A stretch of 64,000 nucleotides of DNA from the NCBI RefSeq assembly GCF_026745355.1, contig NC_079206.1, positions 17,014,582 to 17,078,581 of the forward strand, written 5' to 3'. The number at the start of each line of letters is the position of its first letter. The stretch's first letter is position 1. Origin of the DNA: Beta vulgaris subsp. vulgaris (taxonomy: Eukaryota > Streptophyta > Magnoliopsida > Caryophyllales > Amaranthaceae). A program made the translations under genes and the position numbers. This document shows, one piece after another, positions 10,946-20,181 of the stretch. The notes below the pieces were generated by a model. The model worked only from the letters and a program-made list of their open reading frames with translations, was not told the origin of the DNA and did no database searches.

Positions 10946-11143
10946 GGGTCTGTTCTCTTCGGCATAAAACAGCTGAACTGAACTTAACTGATTGAATTGA
11001 ACTGAATTGAATTGAACTGAATTGAACTAAACTGAACTGAATAGTAATATGTGAGAGTAAAAGTATTGTCAAGAACTGAACTGATCTGAACTGAACTGAT
11101 CTAAACTGAACTGAACTGAAAATAAGTTGGGGAGAAGTGGCCC
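10946..11143. mobile_element. Tourist-like MITE with AACTGA repeats, TSD TTA
   Basis: 198 bp flanked by TTA at 10943-10945 and 11144-11146. The ends are inverted copies (GGGTCTGTTCTCTTC and, from the other end, GGGCCACTTCTCCCC). The interior is mostly repeats of gaactgaact-type pentamers. TTA TSDs and GG-initial ends fit PIF/Harbinger-type MITEs. Confidence 0.7.
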
Positions 11144-11146
11144 TTA

Positions 11147-11829
11147 GTTGATGTTGATTGATTCATATGCATTGGAATGTCTGATATTGTAACATAATCA
11201 AGTTAAAAATAAAAAGTTGATGTTGATTGATTCCCGGACTCTGCAAATTAAATCAAAAGCAAACAAGATTATTCGAAGGGAATCAAAGATCACAGAAATC
11301 GGGTATGAAATTTGAATTGTCAAAATCGATTAGGGAAAATTCTATTTATAAGTTTTTGATCCTAAACGAGACAAATTTGGAGGGAAAGAAGAGAAATTGT
11401 ACCCACTATCTCGGCGACAATCCATGATTACTGAATAGTGCGATGAATTTCTTTTAAAGTTGCAGAGATTTGATTTGGTTTTTGTTTGAATCTAGTAACA
11501 CAGTACTCTTGGAGTTTTGTTCACCTTGTAAGTTGAAACTAAAATCATCTTTGTTTTTCTTAGAGAGGAACGAAGATTTTAGGAAAGGATCAATATTGGT
11601 GCTCTTCATTCTTCAAGGAGATAGAAAATGGACAACCCACTCTATCTTCTTAACATTGGGGATCTCCATTGGCTCTTCATGGAGAGAACTTGAGAAAATG
11701 CTCTCCCAAATAGCATTGAAAGAGGATGCTCTTGAGTCTTGACACAATATGATGACACTCATGGCACATATCTTTGAAAATATTATAAAAAATAAGAATT
11801 AAAGATAATTATAAATTAGCATGTCTCAG
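11147..11829. other. Unassigned DNA with short open frames
   Basis: There are short frames on both strands, none with a recognisable domain. An 18-base direct repeat (gttgatgttgattgattc) occurs at about 11147 and 11217. A decayed gene is possible, but I cannot support one. Confidence 0.4.
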
Positions 11830-12168
11830 GCCGGGCCGGGCCGGCCCATTGTTCGCTACGTGGGCTGTGAGATTGTCACGGTCAAGAAATTTCATTTCCG
11901 GCCCGCACCGGCACGAGCCCGCGGGCCGAACGCTCCTTTTTTTTTACCCTAAAAATGTCAAAAATACAACATAAAACATGGGTCGTCGCGCGGGAAGCAC
12001 GAGCCCGGCCCGTGGGCCTGGGCCGGGCTGTGGACAAATTTTTAAACTTTCATGCCCATCCCGGCACGGCCCGCCACTCATGGGCGTGGGCCCTGCCTGG
12101 CCCGCCATTTACTCAAGCCCGAGGGCCGAGCCCGTGAATAGGCCCAGCGTGGCCCATGCCCACTTCTA
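11830..12168 (-). repeat. GGCC-rich dispersed repeat, copy 1
   Basis: A GC-rich island in AT-rich DNA with many ggcccg/cgggcc blocks. A conserved stretch on its minus strand (ttcttgaccgtgac, then cgtagcgaac) recurs in the opposite orientation near 33037-33081. The open frames it contains are products of the GC-rich repeats. Class unknown. Confidence 0.6.
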
Positions 12169-12277
12169 GTCGTACCATTGCTAATTTTTGAAGGGTGGTC
12201 TTGAGGAGAAATAAAAAATAAAGTTAAACATGGGTTGAAGAGTTATGTTGTAGAGCTATTTAATGTTGGTGCTCTAA

Positions 12278-12698
12278 GAGCATTGTCAATGGTTGAACCC
12301 CAAGAGGTTTATGCGGAGAGAGAATCTGAAAATATTAACAAAAAAGAAGAAAGAGAGGAAAAGAGAGGAAAGAGAACCATAAACGGTTCTTCCTCATAGA
12401 CCGTTTATGGAGGTTTTGCAAAAAAAACAAAAGCTGACAATTTGGGGAGGAGTAAGAGTGTTGGAAGATTTAGGAAATAGGAAAGGACGTGTGGCATGAT
12501 GCCATTGGGTATTGGGATGGGATATAAGGAGAGAGAAAATAAGAGAGATAATTGATGATCCTAAAAATAAGTCTAACCATTGGGATTAAAAAAATATGGT
12601 TTTTTAAGTAAGTTGGGCATATGTGATAGGAAGGAGTGAGAAAGTAATTAAATAATTGATGACCCCCAAAAAGAGTAGTCTAACCATTGACAATGCTC
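12278..12698. mobile_element. MITE with perfect 17-bp terminal inverted repeats
   Basis: GAGCATTGTCAATGGTT at 12278-12294 is the exact inverse complement of 12682-12698. The 421-bp body is non-coding. It holds an 11-bp hairpin (ccataaacggt at 12377, accgtttatgg at 12400) and two internal partial copies of the end motif. I find no clear TSD, so the superfamily is not assigned. Confidence 0.8.
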
Positions 12699-13300
12699 CA
12701 GGGATAAACCTTTAAACACTCAATTGAACCGCCCCCACCCTCTCTTTCTCTTTCTCTTCTCTTTCTCTCTCTAAAACTCTAGCCTCCCCTACCCTTTATT
12801 CATCAATTAGGGACTGTTGTCGATGATTTCATCCATAATAAGCTCTTTTTTCCCTTTATATTTAGTTTTTAGTTCATTTTCTTATTTTGTTGAATAAATG
12901 AGTATATCTTTAAGAGATTTCCTTAAACCTTGCTATGAGATTTTTAGTCTCTGTTGTGGAGACCTCCTTCTCCCCTATGGGAGTTGTGAGTATGTTTTTT
13001 TAAGGTATGAGAAATTGTTTTCATTGGTTGAAGTTCGAGACTCAACATGAATGTATTGGAATCTCAGATGTGGTTAACATAGCTCGATCAAGAATGCTCT
13101 TGTTAAACTATATCAGAATAATAGACTTTCTCACCAATAGCTTCTTGATTTAGCAAATACAAGGGGGTTACATTGTATTACTCGATCTGATTTATTGTCG
13201 TTTCTTCGAAGACGAATTTGATTTAAACTTGTTTAATATCTATTGTAGATGTTGTTTGACCTTCAATCAATGAAATTTTATTTTATTTTTTTAAAAAAGT
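12699..13300. other. Unassigned DNA ending in an A/T-rich tail
   Basis: It has a CT-rich stretch (12735-12780) and text resembling the 3' end of a transcript (tcaatcaatgaaattttattttattttttt near 13265-13295). A decayed retroposed sequence is possible. No domain is recognisable. Confidence 0.35.
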
Positions 13301-13359
13301 TGATGTTCTAAGGGATTATGCTACTCATGGCCCATGGGGGCACTAAAAGTTGGACTCAT

Positions 13360-13670
13360 ACTTTTGGGTAATATATTTAAATGTGAAACTAGCGACGAGA
13401 TCAAATTTAATGAATCTAGGCAACGAGCCAGAAATTCGTTGCCATAACTTGTAATTGTGCAACAACATTCTGGGCTCTATGGCCAGATGGCCCAGATTCA
13501 ACTCTTGTGCAACAAAAATTGAATATCGTTGCTCAATCTTATAATTTGTTGACTTTAAGGCCACAAAAGAAATTGTGTTGCACAAAACCCTGACAACGTG
13601 CTACGAAAATACTGTTTGTTGCCCAAACTAAACTCTTCAGTCGCCTAAACTAATTTTCCTTGTAGCGTAC
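13360..13670 (-). mobile_element. CACTA-like terminal fragment
   Basis: On the minus strand the piece begins cgctacaaggaaaatt, close to the CACTACAAGAAAA end of plant CACTA elements (one base changed in the CACTA core). It is followed by spaced subterminal motifs such as gcaac/gttgc. The opposite end is not found, so this is a fragment at best. Confidence 0.4.
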
Positions 13671-14205
13671 GTAACTAGTTTCAATTGGATTTGCGACATA
13701 GTACCCGATTTAAATTATTAGAGTATGATTTGATCAAGTTGATTTATACATCTATGTGTTTTGATTGATTGGGTTGATAGTTCTTAATGTTACTAATAAT
13801 CTGAATTTTGCTCTAGTTGTGAATTATTAGTGATCGTAGGATTAAGAGTTAACTTTTGCCTAATTTAAAGTTAGCTATTACCTCCCATTATTTAGTCATA
13901 ATACTGCGAGAATTTCTCTTGATTGGATTGGAGAACACGGATAAGGGAAAATTTTCTACTATAATACGTAACATTAACTTGTCATATTGTTTTTGCAACT
14001 AATCATATGTGACCCAGATTTGCTATTAAAAGTTTGAATACATTTAAGTTTATGTGGGTAGCTTCTCTTCACTTGTAAATAGGTCAGTTTTTCATTTACT
14101 TATGTTCTTCAACCCCCAATCTATCTAAATAGTGTAAATAGGTAAATAATTGCATAATCTAACTTATTTATGTGATTAGTATTATTTTTAACAATCCGTC
14201 TTGTA
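13671..14205. other. Unassigned AT-rich DNA
   Basis: I see no gene or element signature in this stretch. Confidence 0.5.
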
Positions 14206-14627
14206 TGGACCCGGTTCACACTAAATATAGTGTGGACCAGGCCTAGGCACGTGACTCGTTAAGAAGTACTCACTTATACACTATATCAAAAATAGATACA
14301 CTATATTAAAAATAGATACACTATATCAAAAATAGATACACTATATGATACACAGGTAGACTATATCAAAAATAGATACACTATATCATAACTACGTACA
14401 CTATATCATACAGAGGTACACTATATCATAACTAGGTATACTATATCCTATAGGAACACTATATCATAACTAGGTACACTATATCCTAAAGGAAAATATT
14501 TATTTAAATGCATTACAGAAATATACACTATATCAAAAATAGATACACTATATCAAAAATAGATATACTATATTATACATAGGTACACTATATCATTTTA
14601 ACATACACTATATCATTTTAACATATA

Positions 14628-14887
14628 CTCCCTTTGTTTTTTTTATCTTTCTCACTTGGAATCTTGGCACTATTCATACTTAGAGAGAATCTTCTCAATT
14701 TTTTTCAATTTATAAGAAAAAATATAGTCATGTGGGATCTTGTTTGATTCGTCTCAATTAGTACATTATTAATATTCAATTGTTATAATTTTTACTAATA
14801 TATAAGGAAAGATATTTAAGTTCAAAGAGGTGCATTGGGAGACGCGCATAGGAAAGTGAGAATGATAAAAAAAAAATACAGATGGAG
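14628..14887. mobile_element. Stowaway-type MITE (260 bp)
   Basis: CTCC-initial inverted ends (CTCCCTTTGTTTTTTTTATC and CTCCATCTGTATTTTTTTTT) with TA on both sides. Its middle section reappears inverted in the GATCA-repeat MITEs at 50960 and 51648. Confidence 0.82.
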
Positions 14888-14944
14888 TACTATATTTTTT
14901 AACATATACTATATTATTTTAACATACAATATATCATTTTAACA

Positions 14945-15306
14945 GAGTTAAGTATCCAGGAGGGTACTGAACTTTGATGAAAGTATCAGTTAAGGTACTG
15001 AACTTTCAAAAGTACCAGTTAAGGTACTCAAATTGGATGTCTGTTAACTTAAGGTACTGAACTTTGTTTTGTACCGTTAACATCCCCAAAAATAAAAAAA
15101 AAATGTGACATGGCATTAATTAAAAAGAAAAAGCTGACATGACATTAATTATAAAAATTCCAAACTCTTTTCTCTCTCCTCTCATTCATCACCTTCTTTT
15201 CTCTCTCCTCTTATTCTTCAACCTCTTTTTACTTTTTACTTTTTACTACTCAAACTTTAGTTTAACATTAATTCCCACCATCAATCTCATCACCTCCTAC
15301 ATTAAT
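14945..15306 (+). repeat. Left terminal inverted repeat of element E
   Basis: About 362 bp matching the inverse complement of 19667-20088 with scattered substitutions and a few indels. It includes a ggtactgaactt motif repeated several times and a pyrimidine-rich part. Confidence 0.88.
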
Positions 15307-15993
15307 CATACAATTTTGTTTCATACTCTCACTCTCAATCCTAATGACCCATCAAAAATAAATAAAAAATATTAGTTTTTTTACAAGATTTTAAAATGGA
15401 GATACAATGCCAAAAAATTGAATAATCATATTCAGTACAATTTTCACAAACTATCTTGACTTTTTTCTCTTCCTCTGTTTTTCCATTTCATCACATTCTC
15501 TTTCACTTAGGTGAAGTACTACATATAGTAGCCATTGTATCTGATAACTTATAATTTAAACCTTTTCGAAGATGAAATAACATTAATGGACACTTACCGC
15601 TGTTCCTTTTAAGTTAAACAACTTCTTTTTGTTGAATGCAACCATGAGATTTGCAAGCTGAGGAATATAGTGGCCTACATCAACAAGTAAATATTACAAG
15701 AAACCTTAGTTGATCAATCACAATTTTTCATGTGAAATGCAGCCCACAAAAGTTTGAAATTATATATAAGAAATTAACCAAAATAAAGTTCACCTGCATA
15801 ACTTTCTCCCGTAATGAAAAGATCCCTGTGTTTATACTGTGGAAACTTGTTGAACCACCTCCTCAAAAACACCAAATTGTCTCTGGCTTAAAACACAAAA
15901 CTATAATCTCAGCTCAATATAGAAACTTTTCAATTCATTATAGTTTGATCACATCTAAAAATAGAAACTTGCAAGTTTACTGGGTTATTTTCT

Positions 15994-16092
15994 CATAATT
16001 AAAATAACATAATATAGTTTCTTGCATAAAAAATACCTGTAACATAATTAAAATAACATAATATAGTTTCTTGCATAAAAAATACCTGTAAC
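15994..16092 (+). repeat. About 49-bp tandem duplication across a splice donor
   Basis: Two almost identical units (cataattaaaataacataat...) run head to tail within the first captured intron. The duplication repeats the exon-end and GT donor region of the carboxypeptidase fragment. Confidence 0.85.
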
Positions 16093-16177
16093 AGCATCAC
16101 TAACTGCATCATAGCCTGTAGTGTCAATGGAATTGTGAAGTGTGACTTGCGCGAGAGAAGAATGGCTTGGCACGAAT

Positions 16178-16367
16178 GGTGCGCCCGCACCAAATGTCGG
16201 TGCGCCCGCACCATGTCAGGTGCGCCCGCACCAAGTAGTGGTGCTCCCGCACATTCGCTACGACAGATTTCAAGTTGAGGCAGAAACTTTTGTGCGCCCG
16301 CACATCAGATTGGTGCGCCCGCACCAGGAGTTGGTGCGCCCGCACCAGAAGGTGGTGCGCCCGCACC
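16178..16367 (+). repeat. 21-bp phased GC-hairpin array in the F LTR
   Basis: The 14-mer GGTGCGCCCGCACC (6-bp stem, 2-base loop) or a one- or two-base variant starts at 16178, 16199, 16219, 16240, 16291, 16312, 16333 and 16354. Spacing is 21 bp (once 20) within two groups of four. The array lies just upstream of the TATA box. The 3' LTR has the same array at 18905-19097 with several changed units. Confidence 0.95.
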
Positions 16368-16430
16368 TATCGGGGATGCGGGATTTTCCGTTTTTTATTT
16401 TACGACTTAGGGCTTGTATCTTAGACTTCA

Positions 16431-16438
16431 TATAAATA
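16431..16438 (+). promoter_or_regulatory. TATA box of element F 5' LTR
   Basis: tataaata lies 64 bases after the last GC hairpin and before the transcript-like leader; this is the likely core promoter. Confidence 0.7.
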
Positions 16439-16740
16439 TGTTTTGCCATATTTAGGGCTTTTAACCACAAAATACTAGAGAGAGAGATTAGAGAAAACAC
16501 AATAGAGGAGATTAGAGAGAGTCTTTGAGATTCAATTCAATTGAATCTTGCCTATTGTATTTGTAATCGTCTCGTTCATAGTGAAACAATCTTTTTCCCT
16601 GCCTTGAGGACGTAGCTATCACGTTGATAGTGAACCTCGTTAAATCTATGTGTCCTTTATTCGCTTTCTTGTTTTTCTTGTGTGTGTGCTTGGTTGTTGT
16701 GAATTCTTGTTGGTTTAATTAAACGCTTCCGCATAACAAG

Positions 16741-16753
16741 TGGTATCAAGAGC
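16741..16753 (+). promoter_or_regulatory. Primer-binding site of element F
   Basis: TGGTATCAAGAGC two bases after the LTR, complementary to initiator tRNA-Met with one extra A. Element G has the same sequence. Confidence 0.88.
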
Positions 16754-16788
16754 TACAAGTTAACACCGGGGATAATCGCTTTTGGGAC

Positions 16789-17918
16789 ATGGCAACAACA
16801 ACCTTAAAGATCGACAAGTTTACGGGAAGGAATAGTTTTGGGCTATGGCAGATAAAGATGAGAGCTTTATTGAAACAACAAGGTATCTGAAACCATTGAT
16901 TAAGGGTTTCACAACGACATCAAAAGAGGGAAATCTGACTGGTCTAACTGAGGCCGAGTTGGAATCTATGGAGGAAAGAGCACACTCCACTATCTTGCTA
17001 TGCTTGGCGGACGATGTCATCACAGAGGTTGCAGATGAAATCACAGCTGCAGGTTTGTGGTTGAAACTGGAGAGCTTGTACATGACAAAGTCGCTCACAA
17101 ACAAATTGCTATTGAAGCAAAGGTTGTTTGGCCTACGCATGAGAGAAGGTATGTCCCTAAAAGATCATCTCGATCGTTTGAATTCTATTTTACTAGTTGC
17201 GTAATTTAGATGTTAAGATTGAGGATGAGGATGCTGCGTATATTGTTGGTTTCATTGTCAAGTAGCTATGAACATTTTGTAGAGTCTTTTGTGTGTTGGA
17301 AAAGACACTGTGTCCCTAGAGGAGGTAAAGTCGGCACTTTACACTAGGGAATTGCGTCATAAAGCAACTGGTGATATGGTAGAGGATCGTGATTATTCTG
17401 CAGGTTTGGTAGCAAATGTTGAGAAAAATAAGGGAGATTCGAGTAGGGATAGGAGAAAACCTAGGTCGAAGGGCCATAAAAGTAGTGATCTTTGCCATTA
17501 TTGTAAAGAACCGGGTCATTGGAAGAGTGAATGTCCTAAGAATGATGGTTCGGCTTCTTTTGCAAAACAAAATAAGGTTGACTACGATTCTGAGGAGGAT
17601 TTAGCTCTAATTGTCCATGAGGAGAAACGCTTAGAAGATAAGTGGGTTCTAGATAGTGGATGTTCTTCACATATGTGTTCTGACAAGGAGATGTTTTCGA
17701 CCTATAGCTTATGCAAGAGTAGTGTTACTTTGGGTGACAATACGGTGTGTGAGGTGGTTGGAGTAGGCTTTGTGAGGTTTAGAATGCATGATGGGAGAGT
17801 TAAGGATCTTAGAGGTGTGAGGCATGTTCCACAACTTAAGAGAAATCTTATATCTCTTGGGATGTTAGACCGTAAGGGTTTTCGATTCCAGGAGGGGATG
17901 GAGTTTTGCGTGTGGTGA
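16789..17918 (+). pseudogene. gag and protease of copia element F, broken
   Basis: ATG 16789 opens a gag frame (KIDKFTGRNSFGLWQIKM) close to that of element G. A one-base loss near 16890 shifts the frame, which then runs to a TAA at 17202-17204. After small indels it reopens at 17289 and includes a zinc knuckle (CHYCKEPGHWKSEC) and the aspartic protease motif WVLDSGCSSHMC, ending at 17918. Gag and protease similarity to Tnt1/Tork-type copia elements is clear. Integrase and everything after it are missing. Confidence 0.9.
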
Positions 17919-18865
17919 AGGGTTCTTGTGAGTTACTTCGTGGTGTGAAGTCAAGTGTGGGTAACTTGTATGATTTGCAGGGTACGGCACTGGCTAGAGA
18001 TGATTCTGAGTTGAAGCTGCATTCTGGGTTGAAAAATGATGGTCTTGAGTGTGAGGTGGAGATTATGGGGGTTTCTACACATGTTGAGGGTCAGAGTCAA
18101 CGAAGAAGATTCAACAACCGGGTTGGAGAGTACTACTTGGGCTGAGGATGAGAGTGTCAACAGTGAGGTAGAGTTTGTGGGAACTTCTACACAACTGGTT
18201 GAAACTAAGGTCATCAAGAAGAACAACCAAGGGTCTCTCAGCAGCAGATTGGTATGATAAGGTTCGGTTCTATCGATACTTGTGTGCCAACTTATAGCTA
18301 TGGGATCTCGAGCGACATGTCTTTGCCAAGGAGTGTTGGGTTGAGAGGTGATTCTGGGAGAAGTCACCAAGAGGTAGCTAGATTGGAACTCCAGGAGGAG
18401 TTGCCTGCGTTCCAGTGAGAACGAGGTGGAGTGCTCCGGCGCGAGCATAGAAGAACTTCGACGGAAGTTCCCCTGCGCGAAGGGTGTTTTGTTTTGGGTA
18501 CTTAGACGTAAGTGCAAATGGCTCTAGTTGGAGCAACTGGCAGGGTACTGGCTCGTCTTGATTAAGGTGGAGCTAGTGTGTTTGCGGTTCAGTGAAGGCG
18601 ATTTGATTTCCGACGAGTAATAAATTGGGTTTCAGGTGAATGCGCAACATGGGTCTCATAGGCTGTGAGACCGGATCGTTCATGATGAGTGGTCAGCGAT
18701 CTTGGCGAGATTGGGTGAGACTCATATGAGGGGAAGCCTGGCATCGGGTGAAAGGTGCATGAGCAGGAAGGGAAAGGAGTATCTCGCGTACTGTTGCAGA
18801 GATACATGCTGTGTTGATGGTTTCGAGGTGGAGTTGTGTGGTAGATGCAAGTCAAGGTGGAGATT
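17919..18865 (+). other. Non-pol filler of element F
   Basis: About 950 bp replace integrase to RNase H. I recognise no domain. Two related segments (18052 and 18165, both starting gaggt.gag.tt) encode similar peptides (EVEIMGVSTHVE and EVEFVGTSTQLVE), which suggests an internal duplication. The purine tract gtcaaggtggagatt before the 3' LTR matches the one in element G. Confidence 0.6.
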
Positions 18866-19470
18866 TGTGAAGTGTGACTTGTGCGAGAGAAGAATGGCTT
18901 GGCACGAATGGTGCGCCCGCACCAAATGTCGGTGCGCCTGCACCATGTCAGGTGCGCCCGCACCAAGTAGTGGTGCTCCCGCACATTCGCTACGACAGAT
19001 TTCAAGTTGAGGCAGAAACTTTTGTGCGCCCGCACATCAGACTGGTGCGCCCGCAACGGGAGTTGGTGCGCCCGCACCAGAAGGTGGTGCGCCAGCACCT
19101 ACCGGTGATGCGGGATTTTCCGTTTTTTATTTTACGACTTAGGGCTTGTATCTTAGACTTCATATAAATATGTTTTGTCATATTTAGGGCTTTTAACCAC
19201 AAAATACTAGAGATAGAGATTAGAGAAAACACAATAGAGGAGATTAGAGAAAGTCTTTGAGATTCAATTCAATTGAATCTTGCCTATTGTATTTGTAATC
19301 GTCTCGTTCATAGTGAAACAATCTTTTTCCCTGCCTTGAGGACGTAGCTATCACGTTGATAGTGAACCTCGTTAAATCTGTGTGTCCTTTATTTGCTTTC
19401 TTGTTTTTCTTGTGTGTGTGCTTGGTTGTTCTGAATTCTTGTTGGTTTAATTAAACGCTTCCGCATAACA
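18866..19470 (+). repeat. 3' LTR of copia element F
   Basis: 605 bp, same layout as the 5' LTR. At least four of the hairpin units carry changes. It is followed by the TSD GGAAT. Confidence 0.93.
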
Positions 19471-19666
19471 GGAATAGGAAAACCCAACTCCCACTAGCGT
19501 CTCTAAATACAACATATTAGCTTCTGCGAATCAGCTATCCCATCATCATCAGCAGCAGGTGAAGAACAACAACAACAAAGTACAGCAACAATTGAGAAAA
19601 GGGAAGTATGTAAACCCAGTGTGGTTCGCATTCGATTTTCGGACTCAAAAGCGGAGGCGGAGGAGG

Positions 19667-20088
19667 ATTAATGGAGGAGGTGATGAGATTGATGGTGGGA
19701 ATTAAGGTTAAACTGAAGTTTGACTAGTTGCTTTACTAGATTGTTGAAATAAAAGTAGTAAAAAGTAAAAAGTAAAAGAGGTTGAGGAATAAGAGGAGAG
19801 AGAAAAGAGGTTGAGGAATAAGAGGAGAGAGAAAAGAAGGTGATGAATGAGAGGAGAGAGAAAAGAGTTTGGAACTTTTATAATTAATGTCATATCAGCT
19901 TTTTCTTTTTAATTAATGCCATGTCACATTTTTCTTTTATTTTTGGGGATGTTAACGGTACAAACTAAAGTTCGGTACCTTAAGTTAACAGACATCCAAT
20001 TTGAATACCTTAACTGGTACTTTTGAAAGTTCAGTACCTTAACTGATACTTTCATCAAAGTTCAGTACCCTCCATGGATACTTAACTC
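19667..20088 (-). repeat. Right terminal inverted repeat of element E
   Basis: Inverse complement of 14945-15306, longer by an internal tandem copy and a short insertion. It is followed directly by the TSD CATTTTAACA. Confidence 0.88.
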
Positions 20089-20181
20089 CATTTTAACATA
20101 CACTATATCATATCAATATACACTATCCTAAACTCACGTGATATGAATCGGGTGTACACTAATTATTGTGCACCGGGTTCA

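Larger units (their letters stand above)
16134..16738 (+). repeat. 5' LTR of copia element F
   Basis: 605 bp from TGTGAAGT to GCATAACA. The first third carries an array of GC-rich near-palindromes (16178-16367), followed by a TATA box near 16431 and a CT/GA-rich leader. Confidence 0.93.
16134..19470 (+). mobile_element. Copia element F, deletion derivative (gag-protease only)
   Basis: 3.3 kb with 605-bp LTRs (16134-16738, 18866-19470) and the TSD GGAAT (16129-16133, 19471-19475). It keeps a primer-binding site, gag and protease but has no integrase, reverse transcriptase or RNase H. Gag and the purine tract before the 3' LTR resemble element G, so F is probably a non-autonomous relative that depended on G-like enzymes. 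The LTRs differ at about 14 positions. It inserted into an exon of the carboxypeptidase fragment. Confidence 0.9.
15598..19536 (-). pseudogene. Captured serine carboxypeptidase-like gene fragment
   Basis: Minus-strand exons with matching splice signals. The first is split by element F (19536-19471, then 16133-16086) and encodes the EANMLYLE and GVGFSYS motifs. The second (15886-15794) encodes [12 protein letters not shown] and the catalytic-serine motif GESYAG. The third (15674-15598) encodes GHYIPQLANLMVAFN. Introns begin GT and end AG, and phases agree across both junctions. Intact enzymes of this family (peptidase S10) are secreted or vacuolar peptidases or acyltransferases of over 400 residues; here the N-terminus and the catalytic Asp/His regions are absent. 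A stop stands where a Trp codon is expected upstream of EANM. The closest named member is not identifiable. Confidence 0.87.
14945..20088. mobile_element. Mutator-like element E with captured host gene (Pack-MULE)
   Basis: Long terminal inverted repeats (14945-15306 and 19667-20088) begin GAGTTAAGTATCCA. The element is flanked by a perfect 10-bp direct repeat, CATTTTAACA, at 14935-14944 and 20089-20098. Long TIRs and a 9-10 bp TSD are typical of Mutator-like elements. No transposase is present. The inside holds exons of a serine carboxypeptidase gene on the minus strand and, inserted later, copia element F. The right TIR carries an extra 29-bp tandem copy (gaggttgaggaataagagg type). Confidence 0.88.
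14206..20181. mobile_element. Element D1: palindromic-ended repeat-array transposon, with nested insertions
   Basis: Its ends are inverted copies of each other (TGGACCCGGTTCACACTA on the left; TGAACCCGGTGCACAATA read inward from the right), each next to an imperfect palindrome, with TA on both flanks. The body, about 560 bp without insertions, consists of repeats of the type tacactatatcaaaaataga. The copy at 25114-30670 has the same design. A Stowaway MITE (14628-14887) and a Mutator-like element (14945-20088) sit inside it. No coding capacity is seen. The superfamily is uncertain; a TA target suggests Tc1/mariner-like. Confidence 0.7.

Noticed and set aside
11955..12169. Short frames rich in Gly, Pro and Arg
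   Set aside because: They come from GGCC-type repeats.
16178..16367. CRISPR-like array of short palindromic repeats with unique spacers
   Set aside because: Spacers are only 6-7 bases, the array sits inside an LTR in a plant genome and is repeated in the other LTR. It is an LTR module, not a CRISPR array.
19483..19704. Plus-strand open frame ending in an Arg/Gly-rich C-terminus
   Set aside because: It is antisense to the captured carboxypeptidase exon and runs into the inverted repeat of element E.
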